Origin: Ampullaceana balthica
Taxonomy: Eukaryota; Mollusca; Gastropoda; Lymnaeidae
Direction of reading: 5' to 3'
Assembly (NCBI GenBank): GCA_944989445.1
Contig: CALYLW010000504.1
Location: 1 to 64,000, forward strand
DNA length: 64,000 nucleotides
In this document: positions 13,085 to 25,227 of the stretch, piece by piece
How the letters are laid out: every line of letters begins with the position of its first letter
How positions within the stretch are numbered: the first letter of the stretch is position 1
The notes under the pieces: generated by a model
Databases searched by the model: none
The model's input: the letters and a program-made list of their open reading frames with translations, nothing else
What the model was told of the DNA's origin: nothing
Made by a program: the position numbers and the translations under genes

Positions 13085-15690
13085 TTTTTGTGGTTAATAA
13101 ATGTCATTAAATTGGTTTACCGCACTGAATCCCTTTTTTTTTTCCACTAAATATGATGAAGGAATGTGATTAAGAAATTTAAAATTACAGCCCATATTTT
13201 CCGGAAAAAAGCCGTAGGGATCTTCTTTTTTTTCCAGCTCAGAATGTTGGTAGCCGCTTTTTTGAAATTTAAAATTTTTAATGATCATTATTAGTTTTAC
13301 TTCATCAAATTATTCTTGTACTGTGGAGATTATAATTGTGTTTTCACTTCAAAAAGGATCCAAAATACCAACAGAATGTTTCATTTTTTCAAATATCATC
13401 AATCGTTTGATTAAAATCCTTTTTTTGGAGACCACCCGAATCCACCTCGCAATAATGAAAATGTGTCTTAAAATAAAAATTAATCATATATATTCTCTGC
13501 TCCTGATAAAGTGTGATTAATGGCTGAATTACTTCGTTCCAAAATTTTCTCCTTTCTTTTGTACAGAAGTTTTAAAATATAAAAAATTAAAAGTACACTG
13601 CAGAAATAACATGATTTTTTGTTTTGTGATTAAATTGATTTAATTATATAAACAATCCCCTTGAAGCGAAAGACTGCTATCCCCATTAAATGCTTGAAAC
13701 AAGTTGGTTCAAGTAAAGAGATGTCACATTTGAATTGAATTATAAAACAGATTGCAAAGCATAATTATAATCCTCCTCAAGAACTCAATCACCAATCTAA
13801 AAAGGCATCTTTTGAGAAGTAACACGGACTTCTGTATGAAGCAGCAAATATTAAATAAATTCTTTAAATCGTTTCCAAAACAAAGCTGTGTTTTATAAAT
13901 AATCTTGTCATTCAGTGATAAAATTGCTTCTGATATGTCGTTGATTAGCATTTAATTACATAATTGTAATGAATTATATGATGAAAGAAGACGTGCACCT
14001 AAAGTTTTTCGGCAACTACGATGTTTGAAATCGAAAGGTGATATCACTTGACTTTAATCGCATAACAGACACCTACCCCCCCTCCTTTTTTTTTTTATTA
14101 AAATAAAGCAAGAAGACCAATGTAGCAACGTAAAGCGCCCAACCATAGCGGAGCACATTCCATTACACCATTGCTAACTGATTAAAATATTACTTAGAGA
14201 TATTTATTTTAATCTTTTAAAACGTATCCATATGCATGAAATATTGAACTTCTATTGAAAGGAACCAGTGTATGTAAACATTTAGCAAATAATATTCTCA
14301 CTGGCAAATTTTGTACTCATCCTTTGTGACACCGTAGCTATAACTTAGAAGTAAAGATTCATATTCATTCAAGGCAAAAGTTTGAGATCATCAGTTAAAT
14401 GTAAAACACGAGATGTCTTTTAATAATAGCCACACAATTAATCTTCAAACGCCTCTGAGCCATTTCGTTTAATTATCGTATTTTTCACACATTCATCCAC
14501 CCGCCGTCTAAATAATTGCTAAACGAATTGTCAATGATAAAATCTCACTGCCTATCACCCACGACCGTACACCCAGTACACCACTAGTCGAAAAACAGCC
14601 CTCTTAAACAATCTCATACCAAAGTATCTTAAATAATATAGATACATAATAGATTGCAACAGCATATTGCGCGTAACTTCTAAAAACAAAACACGACATA
14701 GACATTTCATATTCTACACCCATAGACAAAATACAAATGTGCGCGGTATACGAAACAGGCGCTATTAATACATATCTAGATGATACTGCTGTTGAGAACA
14801 AGTAGTCATCTTTGTTGCACGGCCGTCAATTATGAGCTGGAGTTCAATGTATTTCAAGCTCTCTGAAATCTATTTGTACATTCTTATAAAAAATAGAAAT
14901 CTCTGTTCCGCGCATCACTTCTCTTTATAGTGATACGCTGCTTACTTATCTTATCGTAGCGTCCAGATCACTCATTTCTCTTCCAGTAAAGATGCCCAAA
15001 TCTTCTTATCTCTGATCTCGTCCTTGAAGTGCGTTTCAGCAATAAATGAGCACAAATTAACTCTTCTAAAACTAATATGCATAGGTTTCGTGAAGATCTG
15101 TACGAGCCAAAAATTTTCTCATAAATAGGATAGGGTTAGCCACTGCGAGCACCTGAAGGCACCGCCTCCAGAATTGTTCATTTCTCATTTTATAGATTAC
15201 AAACACATCAATCACAAAACTTATATGTGTACGAATTATGATGTAGCACTTTTCTCCTAAACTAAATCATAACCGAAAAGCAATGACGTCATATAATATT
15301 ATTTTTTACAGAGATTATTTCTATCTAACACAGACTATCTAACACAGAGTATACATCCAAGGTACTGACGCTTTATATAGCCTAGTACCCATTCATCACT
15401 TGGTCTGGCACGTAATTTTGGTTTCCAACTCACAGCCTTTCTAGCCATCTCTAGTATGCGTCAGGCGAAAAGACTGAGATCAGTCACACATCATCTTTGC
15501 TTCACAAATCTGGCGCAGGCACTATTGTTTACACAATCATTTCCGCGTACACCACACAAATAGAGACTCACCTCTAGGTTCTTATGTCTATCTGACCGGA
15601 TCATTGCGCGAGCCTTATGCGAGAATGAGCATCGTATAAAGGATAGGTACAAGAGTCGAGACCGAGCCGCAATCGAAGTATTATGAGGTT
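13085..15690. other. AT-rich spacer, no gene seen
   Basis: All ORFs here are short, under about 80 codons, and without recognisable motifs. No repeats of note apart from short homopolymers. Confidence 0.45.
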
Positions 15691-15699
15691 TAGTATCTA

Positions 15700-18600
15700 T
15701 ATATATGGGTTGTTAATTAAGAGTAATATAACTATAATGTTTGTAGGATTTATTGAAACTTAACAAGGAGAAACACTTAGCATGCTATATAACGTCTTAG
15801 GTAGATTTAGAGATTGCAACATTTGGGTGGAGAGCGCTCTCATCTAATCGTGTTTTGCATATCAGTAAGGATAAATAAACATGCTCTAGTGTTACGACAC
15901 GTGCAGACTTTTATCTATAATAATTCGACAAAACAAAAAGTTATCATTGTATTATGGGTATACTAGGAATAAAGTCATTCAATTGTAAGACGGTGTGACA
16001 TGAGGCGTTTAGGCTGGAGGATGGAGCTCTTTTCAATATGTATAGGATGTGGGGAGAGTTGGGGTCAGACGTGTTTTCTATATTTTTCTTCTATTTAAGG
16101 TGTTCACCGATTCGTCAGTGCTATAGTCATGAGATAACAAATGTGATCAGTAAGTGAGTAGAGTATTAGCTAGGATGATAGGTGATTGTGTACGATTCAT
16201 AGTGGGATTTTAAGAGTGTACATTTGGTAGAGGGGGGGTACACGGTAGTTGTATGCGTGTGTAATTAGGAGTAATAAAAACTGATATCGTAAGTGGTGTT
16301 GATTAAAGAATAAACTTTGGTGTGTCAGTCTTGATAGTAAATATCGTCTAAGCGGGTGGTTATGGTAATCAGAGTATGGGATGGGAAATCGTGAGAGAGT
16401 AAATAGAGATTAATATTTATAGAAAGGTATCAGACTACTGGAATGATGGGGAGGTGAGGGGGATAAGTGAGGAGGTTTATAGTGATTATAAAAATATGGT
16501 ATATAGAGAAGGAGTCTGGTATTATAGGTAATGTGTGGGGGGAGATCGTGTGTGTCACTTTATTTATGTTTTTAGTGAGGGGGTGTTGAGGGGGGGGTGA
16601 GATAAGTGGTTGTGATTTTTGTAATATAAGTTGCATAATTGGTTCTAGTGGGGATATGGGGGGGGGGTGATGGTGGGTTTATAAGGTCTACACAATATTA
16701 GATAAACGTAAGGCGTGATAGTTAGACGATTATGTGGTATATTGTATAAAAATGTAACAGCGGGGTGGTTAAGGTAAGTCTGTGTGAGTAGTGATAATCA
16801 AATGATATTAGAGGGGTGTACGGTATGTTCTGGTTGTGAATTTGATCGTATAACATAAGGGTTTTGGTAGATGTGGTGAGTGATGTGTCTGGGGGGGGGT
16901 TTGTGGTTGAATGGGCTAGGAACTTGATTTTGAGAGAGAATTAGAGTGGATCTATGTAGGGTGATGGGGTGATGAGAGATATTTAATACGAATTGTATTG
17001 TGTCGAATGAGAGTTAGTGTATACAGGATCACTGTTATTCTGATACTATTTAGATAATTAAATGTGATTGCGGAGAGCGTGGTTCAATTATTGTGGTACG
17101 TGATATGTTAGATTTCAAAATCCTATTAGCAGGGGAGGTGTGAGTGGTATATTGCTGTGAAGGAATGTAAAAAAAGGGTTGGAGATGGGTTGAAGGGAGT
17201 TTGTGTGGGTAGTTTGGGGATCTACATTTGTGGCATATGGTGGGGTAGAGTTCTACATGTACAGTGTCTGGTGGTAAGGGTACTCAATACATTGGTAGAG
17301 GTGTAGATTGAAAAGTGATGTAACACACTGGGGTGTCACATTTGGAATGTGGTAATGATTTTCATTTCAGCAGGGTTAGGTTATGGTATGGGTGGCGTAA
17401 ACGTAGAGCTTTAAATGAGGGCGAAGAGTGAGACAAGGATGTGATGATACTGGATGGGTTAGTTAGTATGTGTTAATAATTTGTAGAGAGGTGGGTTACA
17501 GGGAATGTTTGCTGGTGTTTAAGTGTATAACAGAAGTATTTTTAGTATTACTAGGTAAGGTAAAGGTCTGCGATGGGTGATGAACATGATGATAGAAATA
17601 TTTCATGAAGGTGGAGAGGAAATAAGTGAGTTACGATTACAATGAGTCCTCTGAACACGCAACAGGATTTTAGTGTATAGTTACACTTTAGTGGTTATAC
17701 AAACGAAATAGAAGACATGAAAAATACCAATATAACTAGAGATTACACTGTGTTTGAGATATATAATAAAAAACATTTAAAAACTAAAATAATATAAAAT
17801 AATGAACAATGATACAAATCACACAGAATCTAATATTATTGTACTGAGACTAAAATTATTGAATCTTCAAACTTGTACAATTAAATAGGACAACGAAATC
17901 TTACGAGAGTATAACTGTTGTGATTATAGTGGTCTAGATTGTATTCTAGCAGTGACTAGTAGTAAAGCAAAAAGACTGTTCTATGAAGGTTAGTAGTATG
18001 CATATTAGGAAAAATCGTAAACAGTGTATATCTATAAAATGGATGCAAAGATATATGTTGACAAATTACGGAGAATTAGGATACAAATGTCACAGATGGA
18101 GAAATAATATCTAGGGTATTGGGGGGGGGTGTCATTTGTATGACTAAGTTACAAACATATGACTTAGATAATAAACGAAGAAGAGCTAATAGGTAGATTG
18201 ATAGATCGTCTGAAAGGTGAAACTGCATGAAGATGATTTAATAAATGAGAAGAGAACATTTAGTTAATATGTTGGAGGGTGTTGAAATTGATATAGTAAT
18301 AGGGATAATTGTGTCTAAACGTTGGTGCAGTAAGTCTGGGGTGTCTAGGAGGGTAGTAGCTTCGTGATGTGGACTTATCATTTACATTATGTAATGAGGT
18401 TATCTCGTAATTAAGAGTTGTTTGGGAGAGTAATATGATGTTCACAGATATTTTACTGTAATGTTATGTTATGTATTTGATTAAAATACACACATTGGAT
18501 TTATTATTTACAAATGGTTGATACACTTATTTTAATAATGTTTATTCTGTTTATGTAATTGTGGAAGATTTGATAAGAAATAATTTAAAATGGAAACAGT

Positions 18601-19500
18601 TTGAATAAGCGGAGAGTTTGAGTGTATGTGAGTGTACAGTGTAAGTAATATCTGTTTTGTTTTCTATGTAACTGTTGAGTATTTATTGTTCAAGATATGT
18701 GTAAGTAGAAATAGGAGTATGGACAGAAGTGTGTATTTTTGTGCAAAGATAAATTTTTGAGTAACTGTAAGTGAACAGAGTAGTATTTGGTGAATAATAA
18801 AATTGCGTTATGATATGGTATACATGTCAATGAAATCTTTATCACGTGAAAAGATATGGATGAGACGTGTTATATATTATGTTATATAATTAGGTAATGT
18901 TAAAAAAAGAGGTAAGGGGGGGGTGGTATTGTTATATATTAGGTAAGTTAATAAAAGTTTATGTGGGGTTGTAAAATTTAAAATAATAGGAAATTTAATA
19001 AACGATACATGTCGCATTAATTGGGAGTGTTAAGAAATGATGTAGAATCCAAAAATGAAATGAAAATAAAAAGAGAGTTTTACATTAGTCGGTATGAATT
19101 ATATGGTCAGAGTCTGATGTCTAAGCAATTAAGGAAGTTAGATAATACGGATTATATAACATTTGTAAGGTATACAAATAGGCCAAAAGGAAATGAGTGG
19201 TAGAACTCATTTATGATAAGTAGAGAGAGGATAAGGCCTAAATATAACATGTCGGGTATATAGGGGATGGTTAGTCTGTGGAATGGTATATTAGTTAAGA
19301 AGAACAAGAAAGGAAAAATGAAAGAAGAGAAGAGTGTTAATTTGGTGTAAGGAGGAAGTTTGATATGACATTCATAGAGTATAAGGAGTACAAAAAATTG
19401 AAAATAAAATCGGGATGAGGGGTCTCTCTATGGGGGGAATAATGGGAGGGGGGTCTCTTGGAGTGGAGGATGGATGGGTGTGAGGGGGTACGTTTAGTGG
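15700..19500. other. Segment with progressive loss of C on the + strand
   Basis: From about 15.7 kb the + strand becomes richer in G and T and poorer in C, with scattered runs of 7-9 G. By 18.9-19.4 kb several 60-base lines contain zero to four C. No credible gene is seen; the 60-codon ORF at 19,021 lies in this skewed sequence and has no recognisable motif. Confidence 0.6.
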
Positions 19501-19506
19501 TATGGG

Positions 19507-19544
<38 letters not shown>

Positions 19545-19738
19545 GGGTGATGTGAGTGAGGTGTACGTGAATTGGTTTATTTATTGTTGTTGAAGAGAAT
19601 ATTTAGGGATGGGGGGATGGGGTGTGAAGGAAGTTTATGATGGTTGGGGGGGAGTTTCTGGAGAAGGGGGGGAGATTGTGAGGGTGGGATTGTAGGTGGT
19701 TGGTATTGTATAAGGGGGGGGGGGTGGGGGTGAGGGGT

Positions 19739-19769
<31 letters not shown>

Positions 19770-21780
19770 GGACGGGAGAGAGGAGGGAGGTGTATTAGGA
19801 TAAGATATAGAGGAAGGGGGTGATATATATGATGTTTTTTGAGCGTGGTGTGGGGGGTGGGGGGGGGTTATTTTGGGGGGTGGTGTATGTGTTGGGGGGG
19901 GGGAGGTTGGGGGGGGGAGAACATGTGGATATGTTGTTGAAGTAATAGTTGGGTGGTGTTGAGGTGGTATTTAATTTGGTCTATAATTGGTGTGGTTGGG
20001 TGGTGGGGTGTGGTGGTGTGTTTTGTTTTGTGGTGGTTGGGTGGGGGGGTGGGGGGTTGGGGGTGTTGTTGTTGGGTTGTTGTGTGGGGTGTGGTTGGGG
20101 GGGGGGGGGTGGGAGGGTTTGTTATGTGGAAGGTGGTTGTGTGTGTTTTGAGAGGGGGGGTGTTGGGGGTATATGTGTGGGAGGGGGGTGGGTGGTTGTG
20201 GGGGTGGGGGGGGTGGGGGGTGTGGGGGGGTGGTGGGGGTGTGGGGGGGTGGTGGGGGGGGTGGGTGGGGGGGGTGGGGTGGTGGGTGGGGGGGGGTTGG
20301 TGGGGTGGGTGGGTGGGGTGGGGGGTGGGGGGGTGGGTGGGGGGGTGGGGGGGTGGGGGGGGGTGGGGGGTGGTGTGGGGGGGGTGGGGGGGTGGGGGGG
20401 GTGGGGGTGTGTGGGTGGGGGGGGGTGGGGGGTGGGGGGTGGGGGGGGGTGGGGGGTGGGTGGGGGGGGGGTGGGGGGGGTGGGTGGGGGGTGGGGGGGG
20501 TGGGGGTGTGGGGTGGGGGGGGGGTGGGGGTGGTGGGGGGGTGGGGGTGGGTGGGGGGGGTGGTGGGGGGTGGGGGTGGTGGGTGGGGGGGGGGTGGGGG
20601 GGGTGGGGTGGGTGGGGGGGGGTGGGGGTGTGGGTGGGGGTGTGGTTGGGTGGGGGGGGGGGTGGGTGGGGGGTGGGGGGGGTGTGGGGGGTGGGGGGGT
20701 GGGGTGTGGTGGGGGGGGTGGGGGGGGTGGGGTGGGGGTGGGTGGGGGTGGGGGGGTGGGGTGGGGTGGGGGTGTGGTGGGGGGGGGGTGGGGGGGGTGT
20801 GGGGGGGGGGTGGGGGGGGTGGGGGGGGTGGGGTGGGGGGGGGTGGGGGTGGTGGGGGGGGGTGGGTGGGGGGTGGTGGTGGGGGTGGGGGTGGTGGGGG
20901 TGGGGGGGGGTGGGGGTGGGGGGGGGGTGGGTGGGTGTGGGTGGGGGGGTGGGGGTGGGGGGGGGGTGTGGGGGGTGGGGGGTGGTGTGGGGGGGTGGGG
21001 GGGGGTTGGGGGGTGGGGGGTGGGGGGGGGTGGGGGGTGGGGTGGTGTGGGTGGGGGGGTGGGGGGTGGTGTTGGGGGGTGGGTGGTTTGTGTTGGGTGT
21101 TGGGGGGGGGGGTTGTGGGGGGGGGGTTTGGGTGGGGGGGGTGTTGGTGGTGTTGGGGGGTGTGGGTGGGGGGATGGGGGGGTGTGTGTAGAGGGGGTGG
21201 GGGGTGGGTTTTGGGGGGGTGGGGTGGGGGTGGTGGGGTGAGTGGTGGGTTGGTGTGGGTTTTGGGTGGGTTGTGGGGGGGGGTTGTGTGGTGTGGGGTG
21301 TGGGTGTGTTTGTTATTTGTTTTGGGTGAGGGGTTGTGGGGTTGGGGGTGTTTGGTGGGTTTTGTTGATTTGGTGGTTTAGGGGTGGGTGTGGGGGGGGG
21401 TGGGTTTTTGAGTTTGGGGTTGGGTTGGGTTGGTGGGGTTGTTTGTGGGTGTTTGGGGGTGGGGGTGGGATAGGGGGTGGGGGGGGTGGGTGTGTGGGAG
21501 ATTGGGTGATGTTTGTGTGTGTTGGAGTGGGTGTTGAGGGATTGGGAGGTGGTGGGGGGGAGGGTGATAAGATAAGGGGTGTAATGAGATATAATTTTGG
21601 TTTTGGGAGAATGGGAAAGGGTGGGGGATAGTATTAGAGGTGTGGAGTTTTGAGGGGTTGGGTATAGTGTGAGTAAATTAAGGGGGGGAGGTATATTTAA
21701 AGTGGGTAGAGGTGTTGAGGTGGGGGGGGGGTTATGGGGGAGATGAGGTTGGGTAGGTAGGGGGTTGTGGTGGTGTGGAT
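19500..21780. repeat. G/T low-complexity block with long G runs
   Basis: Two very long G runs (about 19,510-19,543 and 19,739-19,766) precede a block at about 20,160-21,500 made almost entirely of short G runs separated by single T. C and A are nearly absent. The result is three overlapping open frames of about 400 codons of Gly, Val, Trp and Cys, which carry no coding signal. It may be a real G-quadruplex-capable tract or a sequencing/assembly artefact. Normal composition returns at about 21,790. Confidence 0.85.
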
Positions 21781-21789
21781 GTGGTAGGG

Positions 21790-22210
21790 GGAGGATACAG
21801 CTGTGAACGGTAAGTTGATTAAATGAACGTCTGGCCTGAGGGAAGGAGATTGAATCAATTTATTGTTGTTTTTTTTATGGACCAGCGTTTTACGATGATG
21901 GCTGGACACAGAGAAATGATGGCATTATTTGCAGTAAGTTTGTTGAACGAGTGTGAGGCTGCGCCTGACTATTTAATCACCCCTAGTGCCAAACAACCTC
22001 CGGTGACAGGATTGATGTTGCGTGACAATAAAATATCCCTTGATAAAAATTGTACTACTTGCTTACTAGACTTTGGAACAAACGCAACTGGCAAGGACTA
22101 TAGGGATTAATGCCAGGAATGCTTAGATAACCAAAAATGGCCCCAAACGACTTCGGGAAAAACAACAGACTGACTGACTCCGCCAGCTGCACGCGCTACT
22201 CTCTAGCCTC
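21790..22210 (+). other. Short anonymous ORF in spacer
   Basis: A 95-codon ORF (21,823-22,110) is the first normal-composition sequence after the G/T block. It has no recognisable domain, signal peptide or clear splice sites. It could be chance or an eroded exon. Confidence 0.15.
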
Positions 22211-22314
22211 ACTACTCCACGTGACTTCTCCACGTCACAACTCCACGTGACTACTCCACGTCATAACTCCACGTGACTTCTCCACGTGACTACTCTACGT
22301 CACAACTCCACGCC
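22211..22314. repeat. Eight 13-bp units alternating CACGTG and CACGTC
   Basis: Eight 13-bp units of the type actactccacgtg / acttctccacgtc sit head to tail. Four contain the palindromic E-box CACGTG and three of the others end in ACGTC. It is a small minisatellite; a cluster of E-boxes could bind bHLH factors, but no promoter is seen next to it. Confidence 0.75.
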
Positions 22315-22961
22315 ATGATTGTTGATTATCAAACCGTGCGCCTCCCCCTGTTGTGTCAGGACAGCAGTCAACCCAGGGCGTCATCCCCTGATTATCAGCC
22401 ACTGTGTATACCGCCACAAAACAGCAGTGAGTCCCACCGCCGCGGAGCCACAGTTGTTTTAGCAGGGCTCCTCAAACATTTCAGTATTTCCGTCAAGAAA
22501 AGATTTTTTTAAAAACACAGCAGACGCTGCCCCAATCAGGAAAATTTATGTTTTGCCTTCTTGAGGAGCACTGATTTGTAGACTTTCTAAAGTAGGGGGG
22601 GAGGGGGAGGTGGTAGTGTTGGGGTGTCGATTTAACCAGTGGCATCTCTTGACGGGGGCTCTGATAAACATTCCTACAAAACTGTGTGTGCTCTCACGCA
22701 TTTCTATTATGAAAAAAAAGTAATAATAAATATTGTGGAGGACCTGTGTTGAAATAATTGAGAACTAGGGGGGCGCTCTCGGATGTCGGCCGCATGCCTG
22801 TGGCCGGCAATATAAGGAAACGACGGTAGGAGGTAAGACAGAGCAGTTTAGGGAGTCACCCACCAGAGACATGGACAGACCAGGACTCAGATTAACCCAC
22901 CCAGGGTAAGAGGACAGACCTAGAGAGAGAGACTTACCCCATCACAGGGGAAATGACAGGC

Positions 22962-22966
<5 letters not shown>

Positions 22967-23009
<43 letters not shown>
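22967..23009. repeat. (GA)n microsatellite
   Basis: A run of about 20 GA dinucleotides. Ser/Leu ORFs on the opposite strand come from this repeat. Confidence 0.9.
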
Positions 23010-23016
<7 letters not shown>

Positions 23017-23097
23017 CTTGGAGAGAGAGCAAATGTAGTAACCAGAAGTATGCCTAATAAAGAGAACTGTTAGCAATAAAGCTGCATTTGTTTTAAG

Positions 23098-23247
23098 TAT
23101 GCGAGAGTCAAGCAGTACGAAGTATGCGAGAGTCAAGCAGTACGAAATATGCGAGAGTCAAGCAGTACGAAGTATGCGAGAGTCAAGCAGTACGAAGTAT
23201 GCGAGAGTCAAGCAGTACGAAGTATGCGAGAGTCAAGCAGTACGAAG
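23098..23247. repeat. Six exact-phase copies of a 25-bp unit
   Basis: The unit tatgcgagagtcaagcagta plus cgaag repeats six times with a single substitution (copy 2 ends cgaaa). The near identity indicates recent expansion. Because 25 is not a multiple of three, the ORF across it cycles through all frames. Confidence 0.9.
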
Positions 23248-23857
23248 GAGCTTTACAATATTAAAAAATGGAAATAATTTCATCACCCCAGCACGCCTCT
23301 GAGTGTACAGACATCCACAAGCTCATCTCCCGATAAATTGACTCCAATACAAAGTCCACCGTTGGCGGATTACACAAATTACAAAACATTGACACACAAA
23401 TACCAATGTTGTTTTGTTGTTGTTGTTGTTTTTTTTAACTTTAGGAACTTTGGATGTTGTAGGTGGTTTATCGGCATCCTTTAATTGCCCCCCCAACCCC
23501 CCGAGCTTTTGAGTTTGCTCTCGGATTTGACAATGGCAGAAATAAAAATAAATAACTAAACAAGCACATCAATGAAATTCTATCTGTGGCGACACAATAA
23601 CCGCAGAAATGTTTGGGTCTGATGTCTGATGTTTAAATGAAATCTATTTGTGATTTTAAATTTAAGACCCCTTCTCCCCCGCAAAAACGTGCAGTTCACT
23701 GTATACAGTGCGGGTTTTCTTGAATTTCGTAGGAAGCCAACGTTACATAAGCATCAAATAAATGGAGCGGGAGAGTTCAAGAGTATGTCCTGTTTGTCAA
23801 AGCTTGTGGGTGTAGCTTTCAGCATGATGTGGAAACTGGGCAGACTTCGTCTCATGT

Positions 23858-24057
23858 TGTAGGTGGAGTTGTTATCCTGTCTCGGCTTATTGGTGGAGCT
23901 GTCAACTTGCCTCAACTTATTGGTGGAGCTGTCTACTTGTCTCTGCTTATTGGTGGAGCTGTCTACTTGTCTCTGCTTATTGGTGGAGCTGTCTTCTTGT
24001 CTCTGCTTATTGGTGGAGCTGTCTACTTGTCTCTGTGTATTGGTGGAGCTGTAAAAC
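23858..24057. repeat. 30-bp minisatellite
   Basis: The unit tattggtggagctgtctact plus tgtctctgct recurs from 23,888 with a 30-bp period; the first unit is diverged. Related diverged units continue to about 24,180 around ggtggagctgtcagct and ggaaactg motifs, suggesting a higher-order repeat. The period is a multiple of three, which explains the repetitive IGGAVYLSLL-type ORF; there is no other evidence for coding. Confidence 0.85.
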
Positions 24058-24759
24058 CACGTAGAAGCTGCAGACTTCAGCTTAGATTGTCGGTGGAGCT
24101 GTCAGCTGATTTGGAAACTGTGCAAACTTCATCTCAGGTTGTGGGCGGAGATGTCAGTCGATGTGGAAACTGCCAATAAGTGCCGTCTCTAAAACCGTCT
24201 CAAGTCTGTGCACCGCTCCCCAACCACGTCTCAAATTGCGGATTGTGCCCAACCCTTGCTCAAAATTAGAGTGCAATCATAGGGTGCGCTGTAAATAGGG
24301 TGAGGAGGCGGATGTGACGCCGGGAAATGACAGACGAGCAATGACGTAATCCCCATCAAAGCTCTCGCATCGCAGCGGTGGGGCTTTTTTTTTCTTTCCT
24401 TTTTTGGAACGACATAATAATAAAACTTCTGAATAAATATACTGTAGTGTAAGAAGAAGAAGAAAAAAAAGAAGGGGGGGGGGTATTTCTAGAGTGCAGG
24501 CAAATGTTTTTGTGTGTTGGAAATTTGGAAATGTAGAGGCTCTTTTAAATGAAGCATGAAGCAATTGTTGAGACAGGCCAGGAGTGGCTTTATGACAGGG
24601 ATTTGGGTGCCAGCCCCTGATGTTCACATGACACCCCCCCCCCAACATGACGCAACAAACCCCCTCTCATCCACTGCTTGGGAAATAATGCATTTATTAT
24701 TTTTAAATCAGCTAGCTATAATATTGATATTAGCATTTGCTGATGTTATAGTTTAGCTG

Positions 24760-24909
24760 CAGGGCCGGAATAATGGAATTGGAGGCCCTAAATGTAATTT
24801 TTTAAAAATAAATATGGCAAGATTCTTGTGCGAGGCCCCCAAATAATGATGGGACTAATCGGAGAATCTAGGCGGCTGCCTAGTTTGCCTATGCCTAAAG
24901 CCGGCCCTG
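24760..24909. mobile_element. 150-bp MITE with CAGGGCCGG inverted ends
   Basis: The ends are CAGGGCCGG and CCGGCCCTG, a perfect 9-bp inverted pair, around an AT-rich core containing ggaggcccta and aggcccccaa. The flanks (tttagctg and tgagctgt) look like a decayed or shifted duplication. End sequence and size fit a hAT-type non-autonomous element. Confidence 0.65.
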
Positions 24910-25054
24910 TGAGCTGTTATTTAACAGATGATGTTCTATTCAATTATGCAAAGCATCGACAAGTTTTTTGTTAACAAGTAGATCAATTTCTATATATTTG
25001 ATAACATTTATATATACATTTTATAAGATCTGTAAATTCTACCTTAATCCTTGA

Positions 25055-25132
25055 AACGTTTGCGTCTTCTCTCGTCTTCTCTCGTCTTGTCTCGTCTTCT
25101 CTCGTCTTGTCTCGTCTTCTCTCCGTCGTCAA
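25055..25132. repeat. 10-bp minisatellite (tctcgtcttc/g)
   Basis: Seven to eight units of tctcgtcttc or tctcgtcttg in tandem. No associated gene. Confidence 0.8.
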
Positions 25133-25227
25133 AACTCATTGATTGGTGGAGATTTGACGCCATTTTTTTTTAAATTTTATTTTATTTTTTAAATTATTTT
25201 TTTTTAAATCGGATAAAGTCATATATA

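Noticed and set aside
12666..13150. Two overlapping Ser/Phe/Leu ORFs of 143 and 158 codons
   Set aside because: They come from a C/T-only tract and share the same DNA in different frames.
19949..21631. Three overlapping ORFs of about 400 codons of Gly, Val, Trp and Cys
   Set aside because: They are open only because the sequence is G and T, where few stops can form (TGA and TAG need A). All frames are open and there is no protein-like variation.
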